This document shows positions 10,501 to 22,377 of a DNA stretch of 64,000 nt, one piece after another. A program made the position numbers and the translations under genes. The first letter of the stretch is position 1, and the number at the start of each line of letters is the position of its first letter. This stretch comes from Antennarius striatus (lineage: Eukaryota > Chordata > Actinopteri > Lophiiformes > Antennariidae), in contig NC_090783.1 of the NCBI RefSeq assembly GCF_040054535.1, positions 242,501 through 306,500 on the forward strand, in the 5' to 3' direction. Below the pieces are notes generated by a model. It did no database searches, was not told the origin of the DNA, and worked only from the letters and a program-made list of their open reading frames with translations.

Positions 10501-13500
10501 CTCGCCGTCGTCGGGGTCGTCGTCCTGCTCGTCCAACCGGATCACGAACTGGGGGTTGGTCCAGAACGTGTCTGCAGGCCACGCCCACACACAGAGTCAG
10601 AACAGGCCACGCCCACACACAAGCAGTCAGAACAGGCCACGCCCACACACAGAGTCAGAACAGACCACGCCCACAGTAAGAACAGGCCACGCCCAGTCAG
10701 AACAGGCCACGCCCACAGTCAGAACGGGCCACGCCCAGTCAGAACAGGCCACGCCCACAGTCAGAACAGACCACACACACAGTCAGAACAGACCACGCCC
10801 ACACACACAGTCAGAACAGGCCACGCCCACACACACACAGTCAGAACAGGCCACGCCCACACACACACAGTCAGAACAGGCCACGCCCACCCACACACAG
10901 TCAGAAAAGGCCACGCCCACACACACACACAGTCAGAAAAGGCCACGCCCACACACACACACAGTCAGAACAGGCCACGCCCACCCACACACAGTCAGAA
11001 AAGGCCACGCCCACGCCCACACACAGTCGGAACAGGCCACGCCCACACACAGTCGGAACAGGCCACGCCCACACACAGTCAGAACGGGCCACGCCCATAC
11101 GGTCGGAACAGGCCACGCCCACAGTCAGAACAGGTCACGCCCACACCCCCCTCCACGGGGTAACACTCACAGGGGTTGTTCCTGCAGCCCCCGGCGGTGG
11201 AGCCCCGCCTCCAGGTGCCGTCGTAGTTGTTGACGCTCCAGTGTTTGACCGAGTCGTCCCCGATGGCGTCGGGCGTCAGGGTGCACACCTCGATCCGGGA
11301 CCAGTGGCGCAGGAAGTCGTTGAAGGACATCCTGTACAGCACCGCCGTGTTAGCATAGCGCCTGTTAGCATGGGCGGCTAGCATTAAGACGTCACCTACC
11401 AGAACTCCCCGTCCTCAGCGTTAGCATTGGGACAGTCGCCCTGGACGTAGTTCCACTCCGACGACCTGTGGGCACCATGGCAACGTGAATCACAACGGAC
11501 ACACCCTCCTTTAGCTCGGAACACGCCCCCCTTTAGTGCTGAACACGCCCTCCTTTAGTGCTGAACACGCCCTCTTTTAGTGCTGAACACGCCCTCCTTT
11601 AGTGATGAACACGCCCTCCTTTAGCTCTGAACACGCCCTCTTTTAGTGCTGAACACGCCCTCTTTTAGTGCTGAACACGCCCTCCTTTAGCTCTGAACAC
11701 GCCCTCCTTTAGTGATGAACACGCCCTCCTTAGCTCTGAACACGCCCTCCTTTAGTGATGAACACGCCCTCCTTTAGAGCTGAACACGCCCTCTTTTAGT
11801 GCTGAACACGCCCTCTTTTAGTGCTGAACACGCCCTCCTTTAGCTCTGAACACGCCCTCCTTTAGTGATGAACACGCCCTCTTTTAGTGCTGAACACGCC
11901 CTCCTTTAGCTCTGAACACGCCCTCCTTTAGTGATGAACACGCCCTCCTTAGCTCTGAACACGCCCTCCTTTAGTGATGAACACGCCCTCCTTTAGTGAT
12001 GAACACGCCCTCCTTTAGTGATGAACACGCCCTCCTTTAGTGATGAACACGCCCTCCTTTAGTGATGAACACGCCCTCCTTTAGTGATGAACACGCCCTC
12101 CTTTAACACCTAACAGGTGTCTCGTCCAGGGGAGTGTTCTGATTGGTTACCCGTCGCTCCACGCCCCGGTCCACTCCACCTGCCCCCAGGGGTTCCTCAT
12201 CCTCACCAGCTTCTCCCTCTGGCCCCGGTAGTCCACCTGCAACACAAACCGCTCTTCATCCTCGTCTTCACATCATCTCCTTTCATTTACAGGAAGTGAC
12301 ATCACCTCCACGGCGCCGGTCAACGAGTAGGCGTGGCCTTTCACCAGCTTTTGACGGGTGACAGCCTCCGAGTCTGCAGCGCTGGTGATCTGAAGGTGTG
12401 ACATCATCACTAACATCACCATCATCATCATCATCATCGGCATCACCATCATCATCACCATCATCATCATCATCACCATCATCATCACCACCATCATCAT
12501 CATCACCATCACCATCACCATCATCATCATCATCACCACCATCATCACCACCATCATCATCATCACAGCAGGCGGCGCTCGCTCCGGGGTGACTCACGTC
12601 GATGGAGCAGCCCAGCAGTGCCCCCGCCTCCAGGGCCTTCCTGATGATGTGGAACAGATTGCTGGGGGGTTGGCGGAGGTCGTAGTTCTCGGCGATGCCC
12701 CCCGTGAAATCCTCAAAGCCCTCGGTGGTGGAGCCCCCCGACAGCGCCTCGTAGCAGCCGTTCACCCTGAAACAGAACACACCCACTAACCCCACGCACT
12801 CTGTGCGCAGACGACACTGTTAACCCCGCCCACAAACACAGCACGTATTAGGCTAATGTTAGCTAAAGGCACATATCACGGCTGTTAGCTAAAGTCACTA
12901 ATCATTGCTAATGTTAGCAACTTACAATATTTTGATGACAAGCGACTATCTCTAGAGAAGATGCTAGCTAACTAGCTCGGTGATGCTAGTCAGGCGGGTC
13001 TTACTTGGCGTAGGCCTTCTCCAGCAGGGCGCTCCAGAACTCCCGCCCCTCCGCTGAGTGGACGAATAGCAGCTCGTCGTCTTTGACCGGCAGGCGGTCG
13101 TCCACCACCACGTCCACCCACTCACCGAACTGCCAGAACTACAGGTGAGACACATGATGTCACTGCCTGAGGCTCCGCCCACTTACCGAACTGCCAGAAC
13201 TACAGGTGAGACACATGATGTCACTGCCTGAGGCTCCGCCCACTTACGAACTGCCAGAACTACAGGTGAGACACGTGATGTCACTGCCTGAGGCTCCACC
13301 CACTCAGCCAGATGGGAGGAGTCTTGTTCCTGCCATCAGATCCACTCAGGTTTCCTGAGTCTACAGCCACCTACAGTACTGCTAGCACTGGCTAATGCTA
13401 ACAGTTCAGTGCTAGCATTAGTGTTAGCACTAGCCAGTAGTAGGAGTACAGTACTAATGCTAACAGACTTGGGTGCTACAAGTGCTAGTGCTAACAGTGC

Positions 13501-16500
13501 TAGCAGCAGTGTTGTCATGGTTACCTGGAAGTGGAAGATGCCGGCGTAGCCATCGCTGAAGCTCTGGTCGGGGGGGACGACTCTCGCCATCACGTACTCG
13601 TTGAGCGTCAGGGAGGCGATGGCCGCCAACAGCCAGCAGTCACCTGGACACACAGAGGTTAGCCCCGCCCCCTACAGATGGCTAGCTCATTAGTCCCACC
13701 CCCTACAGTCCCTGACTACAAGTGACTTGACGCCGTGCATTGTCTCCTGTCGGCCTGTTCAGACGTGATGTCATCACTGATGTAATGAGCGGCGGTAACA
13801 CATCACGCCAAGTCAGGGGGCGTGGCCTCCTTCCTGGCTACCAGCTGTTAAACTGGTTTCTATATTCTTAACCATAAAACCAGGACAGGAAGCAGTAAAC
13901 CTGATTGGACCCTCAACCTGGTCAGTCTACGGTCTCTGATCCGGGTCAGTCTACCGTCTCTGATCCGGGTCAGTCTACGTCTCTGATCCGGGTCAGTCTA
14001 CGTCTCTGATCCGGGTTAGTCTACGTCTCTGATCCGGGTCAGTCTACGTCTCTGATCTGGGTCAGTCTACCGTCTCTGATCCGGGTCAGTCTACAGTCTC
14101 TGATCCGGGTCAGTCTAAGGTCTCTGTCCTGGGTCAGTCTACCGTCTCTGATCCGGGTCAGTCTACGTCTCTGATCCGGGTCAGTCTACGTCTCTGATCC
14201 GGGTCAGTCTACGTCTCTGATCCGGGTCAGTCTACGTCTCTGATCCGGGTCAGTCTACGTCTCTGATCCGGGTCAGTCTACGTCTCTGATCCGGGTCAGT
14301 CTACGTCTCTGATCCGGGTCAGTCTACGTCTCTGATCCGGGTCAGTCTACGTCTCTGATCCGGGTCAGTCTACGTCTCTGATCCGGGTCAGTCTACGTCT
14401 CTGATCCGGGTCAGTCTACGTCTCTGATCCGGGTCAGTCTACGTCTCTGATCTGGGTCAGTCTACGTCTCTGATCCGGGTCAGTCTACGTCTCTGATAAG
14501 ACTTGAATCAAACTGGTGATGCGTTCAGGGCCCGTCTGGAAAACTCACCCAACGCCCCTTGGCAGATGTCAGTCCTGGTGGCTCCGCCCACAATGAACTC
14601 AGGATTGGAGACTAGTTCCTGTTGGACGAGACGACAGCTGAACTCTGATTGGTCGCTTTCAAACAACCAGTAACTAGAAAACTTTTCTGGAGACGTCTGT
14701 CAGTTATAAAGTCATTAAATGTATCTATAAATAATCTTAACAATAATAATAGTTATGACCATAATCATAAAAAGTTCATGATGATAATAACAATAACACT
14801 AATAATGATCATAATAAATAATGATAAAATGATGATGATGATAATTAACTAGTAATGTTAATAAGATGCTTCAAAGTCCTGCTGACAGTGAACGCTACAT
14901 GTGGAGTAAATAAAGTCTTCTCTTCCTGTGGGCGTGGCCCCCCATCTTCATCCTCCTCTAACATCTACTGCCCTCCTGTCTTCCTCACTACATCCACCCC
15001 CCCATGAGGAAGATGAAGATAAAGATGACTTTAATAATCCCAAAGGGAAATTATTTTATTTACTCATCCCCGTTCACCAATGGGTTTCCAGTAGCAGGAT
15101 GCAGTACTGAGCACACTTCCTGTTTGTGAGCTCAGAGTCACAGAACCCACAGGAACCCACAGGAACCCACAGGAACGCTCTGGGCGTTCCTGTGGGTCCT
15201 TCAACCAGGAAGAGTCTTTGTTTATCACTGTGAGTGAGTCACCGCTGTGGAACGTAGGATCTCTGACTCACTGCCTCCAACCCTCACTGGTAAACACAGG
15301 CCCCACCCACACACACACACACACACAACACACACAGGCCCCACCCACACACACACACACACACACAGGCCCCACCCACACACACACACACACACAGGCC
15401 CCACCCACACACACACACACACACACAGGCCCCACCCACACACACACACACACACACAGGCCCCACCCACACACACACACACACACACAGGCCCCACCCA
15501 CACACACACACACACACAGGCCCCACCCACACACACACACACACACACAGGCCCCACCCACACACACACACACACACAGGCCCCACCCACACACACACAC
15601 ACACACACAGGCCCCACCCACACACACACACACACACAGGCCCCACCCACACACACACACACACACACAGTCCAGTAAAGGCAGACAGAACATTTCTGTT
15701 CCACTGACATTCCTGCATCCTAATGAACACATGGAAGGTAGCCCCGAGCTAGCAGACAGGTAGCCCCGAGCTAGCAGACAGGTAGCCCCGAGCTAGCAGA
15801 CAGGTAGCCCCGAGCTAGCAGACAGGTAGCCCCGAGCTAGCAGACAGGTAGCCCCGAGCTAGCAGACAGGTAGCCCCGAGCTAGCAGACAGGTAGCCCCG
15901 AGCTAGCAGACAGGTAGCCCCGAGCTAGCAGACAGGTAGCCCCGAGCTAGCAGACAGGTAGCCCCGAGCTAGCAGACTGAAGCTACCAGGTCAGTGGGGT
16001 CACAGATCAATCGTATTGATTGGGTGTTGTTTATTTTTTACTTCCTGATCACACCATCACATCCTCAGGAGGGCGTGGCTCTTCAAATGGGAGAAGATCA
16101 TTGGCCCACTGGGGATCAGTGCATGGATCAGATCACGTGACCTGGAGCCGAGCCGTGTGACTGATCAGGTTCGATCTGCTGCTCGCGATCAACAGGTCTG
16201 ATCATCACATAATCAATACGTCATGATTATGTAACGCGCATGCGCACTGCCAGATATGATCGACCAGACTGATCGATGGGGTTCTGATGGGGGCGGAGCT
16301 TCAGGACCCGTCTCCAGGTATCCTGCCAACCACCCTCCACCCCCCCCACTTCCGGTTCCCACCGGGTCCGGTCTTACCGTCGGTCTCTTCCAGGTCACCC
16401 CCCGGACCTTGTAGGAGTTCCGGCCCAGGTCCTTGAAGCCCAGCGCCTCGGGCGCGGCGGGGAACAGCGGGTCGGTGAACAGCCGCCCGGAGGAGAGGCA

Positions 16501-16614
16501 CTGGGCGCGGAGGGCCGAGAAGTCCTGGTTCAGGTACCGGACCGCGTTGGCGTTGGTCCCGAAGCCCGCAGCCAGGGCCCGCTTCTTGGCCAGAGAGCTC
16601 GCCACGCCGGACAT
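6634..16614 (-). CDS. capn2: Calpain-2-type catalytic subunit, complete, 697 aa
   Basis: Ca2+-activated cysteine protease heavy chain, complete in 21 exons: 16378-16614, 14549-14618, 13525-13643, 13005-13138, 12598-12766, 12306-12389, 12151-12236, 11400-11465, 11171-11331, 10402-10571, 10299-10310, 9440-9651, 9289-9325, 8998-9063, 8855-8912, 8242-8306, 8039-8107, 7873-7951, 7091-7207, 6745-6803, 6634-6657. They sum to 2094 nt. Cys105, His262 and Asn286 fall at the same numbers as in human CAPN2. [20 protein letters not shown] and [13 protein letters not shown] support CAPN2. Canonical EF loops are visible ([25 protein letters not shown]); the protein ends WLNFTML. Exon 8 is three codons shorter than in the paralogues. 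The exon 4 acceptor is present in three tandem partial copies (13139-13305). The 10 kb length comes from intronic minisatellites. It diverges from the calpain starting at 17565. Confidence 0.95.
7362..7603. repeat. Pure polypurine GGAGGAAGA tract
   Basis: About 240 bp with only A and G on the plus strand, in intron 18 of the first capn2-type gene. Irregular GAG/GAA order with mirror symmetry. Confidence 0.95.
8108..8241 (-). other. U12-type GT-AG intron 16 of the first capn2-type gene
   Basis: Donor GTATCTTT is one base from the U12 consensus RTATCCTT. TTCCTGAAC, close to the U12 branch consensus TTCCTTRAY, sits about 10 nt before the AG. The intron is at the same place as the U12-type introns of the two plus-strand calpains. 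Confidence 0.75.
8335..8842. repeat. 16-bp minisatellite with 160-bp higher-order unit
   Basis: GTGAGCAGGTAGACGG-type units. The block starting GGTTAACAGG at 8451 recurs at 8611 with ten variant units in the same order. Intron 15 of the first capn2-type gene. Confidence 0.95.
9652..10298. other. Intron 11 of the first capn2-type gene
   Basis: The right part (10040-10285) is the DR1-bearing array listed separately; the rest shows only TTAGC-type words. Confidence 0.6.
10040..10285. repeat. Array carrying DR1 nuclear-receptor elements
   Basis: Units of about 30 bp (TGTGATGTGTGACCTTTGAC core). TGACCTTTGACCT, a perfect DR1, occurs at 10060, 10092, 10216 and 10266; several one-off copies lie between. 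Confidence 0.85.
10575..11150. repeat. CACA/GTCAGAACAGGCCACGCCC minisatellite
   Basis: Units of about 20-32 bp of variable CA length, each with CCACGCCC, in intron 9 of the first capn2-type gene. Confidence 0.95.
11510..12112. repeat. 22-bp minisatellite (GAACACGCCCTCCTTTAGTG)
   Basis: About 27 units in intron 7 of the first capn2-type gene, differing at a 4-base slot (TGAT, TGCT, CTCT). Confidence 0.95.
12398..12572. repeat. (ATC)n/(ACC ATC)n trinucleotide array
   Basis: Imperfect CAT/CAC triplets in intron 5 of the first capn2-type gene. Confidence 0.95.
13124..13310 (-). repeat. Triplicated exon 4 acceptor segment
   Basis: A unit of about 60 bp with the end of intron 3 and the first 12-13 bases of exon 4 is present three times. 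The two outer copies have GTAAGT straight after TTCTGGCAGTTC(G), so each looks like a tiny exon with both splice sites. Confidence 0.9.
13915..14503. repeat. 22-23-bp minisatellite (GTCTCTGATCCGGGTCAGTC)
   Basis: About 26 units, very homogeneous in the right half, in intron 2 of the first capn2-type gene. Confidence 0.95.
14619..15300. other. Part of intron 1 of the first capn2-type gene
   Basis: AT-rich with many AATAAT/GATGAT words at 14730-14850 and a short ACAGGAACCC repeat at 15140-15180. No gene seen. Confidence 0.6.
15300..15672. repeat. (CA)n interrupted by GGCCCCACC
   Basis: Eleven or so units of about 32-34 bp: CA run plus GGCCCCACC. Confidence 0.95.
15735..15980. repeat. 22-bp minisatellite (GGTAGCCCCGAGCTAGCAGA)
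   Basis: Eleven essentially perfect copies in intron 1 of the first capn2-type gene. Confidence 0.95.
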
Positions 16615-17564
16615 GATGGAGCAGAGAAGAACCGGAGAACCGGAGAACGGAGAACCGGGAGACGAAAGTTCAGACGGTCCGCTAGAAAGTTTACGGAGAT
16701 CCGACCTCCGCCCAAAAAAATAGACCCGCCCTGCGCCCGCGGGAGGAGGCGGAGCCACGGCCTCCTCCCGCTGCTGGCACCGCCCCTCTGCCGCTCCGCC
16801 CTCCCTCTGCTCCCTGGAAGGCCCGATCCGGACCCAGATCCTGATCCAAACCCCGATCCGGACCCGGATCCTGATCCAGAACCTGAGCCAGACCCGGATC
16901 CTGATCGACACCCGGATCCAGATCCAGAACCCGAACCAGATCCAGGTCCAGACCCAGATTGAGACCTAGATCCAGACCCAGACCCAGATACAGATACAGA
17001 TACAGATACAGATCCGGACCCGGATCCAGACCCTGACTCAGGTCCTGGTTCCTGAGGGATCTCATCCTGCTGCATCAGCTGATCCAGGACCCTTAAAGGT
17101 CCAGATTCATGGCTCCACAGAACCGCATCCAGACCTTCTGGGTCTGATCCATATCAGAACCAGAACCCCTCTTTTCACCCCTGGGGGGCAAACAGTTTTA
17201 GTTCTGGTCCAGGAAGTAAAGACTTTAAACACACAGATCCTCCTCCACCGTCAAGCTGGTCCTGGTCTCCGACCCGGGTCACTGATGGACCTGAACAGAA
17301 CCACTGCTGGAGTCTGCTGCTCTGTGGAGGAGGAGGATGATGATGATGGTGATGAAGGTCTGGCCTGGGGGGGCAGCAGAGGTGTTCACTGGATCTGGTT
17401 TTGTCTTCAGGGGGCGGAGCCTCTGAACGTGGTCACACCTTTAGTGTAAACATCAGCCTTATCAGAGCGACCAGTCACCTGAGGTCAGCGTCCAAAGCCC
17501 CGCCCCTGAGCCCTGCCCCCACCGCTTAAAGCGATGGCGCCCCTTGGCGGCGTCAGACCTCAGG
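16615..17564. promoter_or_regulatory. Divergent promoter region between two calpains
   Basis: Only 950 bp separate the start codons of the capn2-type gene (minus) and the capn8-like gene (plus), so both promoters must lie here or overlap. About 225 bp of it is a six-base-period array (16820-17045) of GATCCAGACCC-like units. CpG-rich DNA adjoins the minus-strand start. No TATA box is obvious. Confidence 0.6.
16815..17050. repeat. GATCCAGACCC array in the divergent promoter
   Basis: Hexamer-based repeat (GATCCA, GACCCA, GATCCG) between the two calpain starts; a short relative is at 5996-6033 upstream of the capn1-type gene. Confidence 0.9.
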
Positions 17565-20500
17565 ATGGCGAGCACGGCGACGGAGCTGGCGAGGAGGAAA
17601 GCGCGGGAGGAGGAGGGCGTGGGCAGCCGGGCCAACGCCGTGGCGTTCGGCGGGCAGGACTTCCAGAAGCTGCGGGGGGCGTGTCTCCAGAGCGGGACGC
17701 TGTTCTGTGACCCCGCCTTCCCCGCCGGCTGGGACGCCCTGGGCTTCAACCAGCTGGGGCGCTACTCACCCAAGACCACCGGCGTGGAGTGGAAACGCCC
17801 CACGGTGAGTGACCCCCCCGCCCCCCAGGTAAACTTTATCCACACCGAACCGGACGGTTTGCCTCTGATTGGACCGTCTGAGCTCCGCCCCCCACCGGAG
17901 CCAGGTGCAGGTCACTGCTGTGACCACGCCCGGTCATGAAAGGGTCACGTCCTCACCAGTTCTGATGAGGGTCCAGGATCCGACCAATCAGAAGGCAGGA
18001 GCGAGCTGATTGGAGGTCACTGTGAAGGTGCTCTGAGGTCACCTGTGGTCTCGTCCAATCAGGAGCTGTGTTCAGACCCTCAGTTCATCGTGGGTGGCGC
18101 CGACAGGACGGACATCTGCCAGGGGGCGCTAGGTGAGCAGCGCACGCACACGCCCCTCTGTGATGTCCTCCAGGTGGTCATGTGACCTGCTGTGTGTCAG
18201 GTGACTGCTGGCTGCTGGCGGCCATCGCCTCGCTGACGCTGAACCCCCGCCTCCTGGAGCGGGTGGTCCCCCCAGGACAGAGCTTCACCCAGCAGTATGC
18301 CGGCATCTTCCACTTCCAGGTAGGCGCCGCAGACACGCCCACTGGGCGGAGCCTCAGGCAGTGACATCACGTGTCTCACCTGTAGTTCTGGCAGTTCGGT
18401 GAGTGGGTGGACGTGGTGGTGGACGACCGCCTGCCCGTCAGGGACGGGAAGCTGCTATTCGTCCACTCGGCCGAGGGGCGGGAGTTCTGGAGCGCCCTGC
18501 TGGAGAAGGCCTACGCCAAGTAGGTCTGACCCCTGACCCATAACCCCTGACCCATAACCCCATCCCAACCAGTGTGTGTTAACAGCAGTGTGTGTGGTCT
18601 TGGGGTGGGGGTGTTGACTCAGCTCTGACCAACCTGGAAACCAAACAAACTGATTCATTCAGAGGAAACGCCGTCGACGCCCAGCAGGGTCAACAAAGGC
18701 TAAACGCTAGCTGCTAACTCCCCTTCATAGATGCTAATCCTCCTGATAGATACTAGCTCCTCCCGTGATGCTAACTCCTCCCGTGATGCTAACCCCTCCC
18801 GTGATGCTAACCCCTCCCGTGATGCTAACCCCTCCCGTGATGCTAACTCCTCCCGTGATGCTAACTCCTCCCGTGATGCTAACTCCTCCCGTGATGCTAA
18901 CCCCTCCCGTGATGCTAACTCCTCCCGTGATGCTAACTCCTCCCGTGATGCTAACTCCTCCCGTGATGCTAACTCCTCCCGTGATGCTAACTCCTCCCGT
19001 GATGCTAGCTCCTAGCTCGTGCGTTGCAGGGTGAACAGCTCGTACGAGGCGCTCACCGGCGGCTCGAGCATCGAGGGTTTTGAGGACTTCACGGGGGGAA
19101 TCTCTGAGAGCTACGACCTGCAGGAGGCTCCGCCCTTCCTGTTCCAGGTGGTGAGGAAGGCGCTGAAGCTAGGCTCGCTGCTCGGCTGCTCCATCGATGT
19201 AAGAACGCCGCCGCGCCGCCTCGGCCGCACGCCGCCGGCTCAGACCCTCATCCGTCCGCCTTTCAGATTTCCAGCTCCTACGAGACGGAGGCTGTCACCC
19301 GCCAGAAGCTGGTCAAAGGCCACGCCTACTCCATCACCGCCGCGCAGCAGGTGAGGCATGCTGGGAAACGCAAGCGAGTGTCAAAAAACCAATCACAGCC
19401 TTCAGGGAAGCTCTCAATGCTAACTTCCTGTTAGCATTCTGCTAGCATTCATGTATTTCCTTGAATCTCTGAGCTCCAGTTGTGAGTGTCGGTGTGGCGT
19501 CACAGGTTCCTGTTGCCATAGCGACAGGTACTTGAGATCCACTTCCTGTTAGCCTGCCCCCCCGGCCCCACCCCCCCGGGGCTGCTGGGAGGCTGTCCCC
19601 CACCACGCTTCTGTCCCACAGGTCCATCACCTCGGCTCTCCTGTGGAGCTGCTCAGGATCAGGAACCCCTGGGGTCAGGTGGAGTGGACCGGGGCCTGGA
19701 GCGACGGGTGAGTCCAGATCCAGACCAGATCCAGATTTAGACCCTGACCCGCTGGTGCGTTCAGGGCCGGTCTGACCTTTGTGTCCAGGTCCAGGGAGTG
19801 GGACGGGGTTCAGCCGGGGGAGAGGAGCAGCCTGGCCCACTCTGCTGACGACGGGGAGTTCTGGTGAGTTCAGGGTCGCTGTGGCGTCTGGTCCGGGGTG
19901 TCCCCTGCCACGTGTTGTTAGCGAACACCTTCCTGCCCCCAGGATGTCCTACGCCGACTTCCTGCGGCACTTCTCACGGCTGGACATCTGTAACCTGACG
20001 CCCGACGCGCTGGGGGGCGAGCAGGTCGCCCGCTGGAGCTACAGCCAGTTTGAGGGCGTGTGGAGGGTGGGCGCCACCGCTGGCGGCTGCAGGAACTACA
20101 CAGGTACGCACCGCCGTCACCACGGCGACGCCAGCGATGATACCAGGCTGCAGATCCGGCAGGCTCCTCATTGGTCTTTGGCAGACTGCGAGGTTCCACA
20201 GGCCACTCCCCCAAGCCCAGGGTACAAACGCCCGTCAGTGAGGGGCAGGGGGCTGTTGCTATGGAAACACTGTCGTCACTCCTGTTTGACCTTCTGTAGA
20301 CGTCAATAGATGTCAGGAGACGTCAGTAGATGTCAGTAGATGTCAGACGTCAGTAGATGTCAGTAGATGTCAGACGTCAGTAGATGTCAGTAGATGTCAG
20401 TAGATGTCAGGAGACGTCAGTAGATGTCAGTAGATGTCAGTAGATGTCAGTAGATGTCAGACGTCAGTAGATGTCAGTAGATGTCAGACGTCAGTAGATG

Positions 20501-22317
20501 TCAGTAGATGTCAGTAGATGTCAGACGTCAGTAGATGTCAGTAGATGTCAGACGTCAGTAGATGTCAGTAGATGTCAGTAGATGTCAGGAGACGTCAGTA
20601 GATGTCAGTAGATGTCAGTAGATGTCAGTAGATGTCAGTAGATGTCAGACGTCAGTAGATGTCAGTAGATGTCAGTAGATGTCAGTAGATGTCAGACGTC
20701 AGTAGATGTCAGTAGATGTCAGTAGATGTCAGTAGATGTCAGGAGACGTCAGGAGATGTCAGTAGATGTCAGTAGATGTCAGGAGACGTCAGTAGATGTC
20801 AGTAGATGTCAGTAGATGTCAGACGTCAGTAGATGTCAGTAGATGTCAGTAGATGTCAGTAAACGTCAGTAGATGTCAGACGTCAGTAGATGTCAGACGT
20901 CAGTAGATGTCAGTAGATGTCAGTAGATGTCAGTAAACGTCAGTAGATGTCAGACGTCAGTAGATGTCAGACGTCAGTAGATGTCAGTAGATGTCAGTCG
21001 TCAGTAAACGTCAGTAGATGTCAGTAGATGTCAGTAGATGTCAGTGGATGTCAGACGTCAGTAGATGTCAGTAAACGTCAGTAGATGTAAGTAGATGTCA
21101 GTAGATGTCAGTAAACGTCAGTAGATGTCAGTAGATGTCAGTAGATGTCAGTAAACGTCAGTAGATGTCAGTAGATGTCAGTAGATGTCAGTAGATGTCA
21201 GACGTCAGTAGATGTCAGACGTCAGTAGATGTCAGTAGATGTCAGTAGATGTCAGACGTCAGTAGATGTCAATAAACGTCAGTAGATGTCAGTAGATGTC
21301 AGTAAACGTCAGTAGATGTCAGTAGATGTCAGTAAACGTCAGTAGATGTCAGTAGATGTCAGTAGATGTCAGTAAACGTCAGTAGATGTCAGTAAACGTC
21401 AGTAGATGTCAGTAGATGTCAGACGTCAGTAGATGTCAGACGTCAGTAGACGTCAGTAGACGTCAGTAGACGTCAGTAGATGTCAGACGTCAGTAGATGT
21501 CAGTAGATGTCAGTAGATGTCAGTAGACGTCAGTAGACGTCAGTAGATGTCAGCAGACGTTCAGACTCTCAGACGTTGTCGAGACTTCATCACAATGCTA
21601 ATGTTGAAGGCTATCATGCTAACGGCCATCTAACTAGTGTCATGTGACTTGTCTCCTCCAATGGGACGCCCCTGTCTCCACAGCCACGTTCTGCTCCAAC
21701 CCTCAGTTCTTCATCCGTCTGGAGGACGTGGACGACGAGCCGCACGACGGCGAGGACGGCTGCACCGCCGTCATCGGGCTGATGCAGAGAGACGCCCGCC
21801 GGGAGAGGCGCTTCGGGAGGGACCTCAACACCGTGGGGTTCGCCCTCTACCAGGTACCGGCTCCAGAACCACAACACGATCCAGAACCTCTCTTGTAGAC
21901 GCCCCTGTTTGTCTGTTTCAGGTTCCTGATGAGGTGAGTCCAGCATCAGGACCAGAACCGGGTCCCTGAGGGACACCCACAGCCAGGATTACAGTACTCT
22001 GTATTACAGTACTCTGTATTACAGTACTCTGTATTACAGTACTCTGTATTACAGTACTCTGTATTACAGTACTGTCAGTACTACAGTACTGTACCGTCTC
22101 CTGTGCTCAGTTTCAGGGTGGGGGGGCCCACCTGGGTCCTGACGTCCTGCTGAGGGTGGGGGCGGCGGCTCGCAGCCCCTTCATCAACCTGAGGGAGGTG
22201 TGTGTGCGCCTGAAGCTGCCCCCGGGGGGGTACGTGGTCGTCCCCTCCACCTTCGAACCGCACCGCAAGGGCAGCTTCATCCTGAGGGTGTTCACCGAGA
22301 AGAGCGCCCCCTGCAGG

Positions 22318-22377
<60 letters not shown>

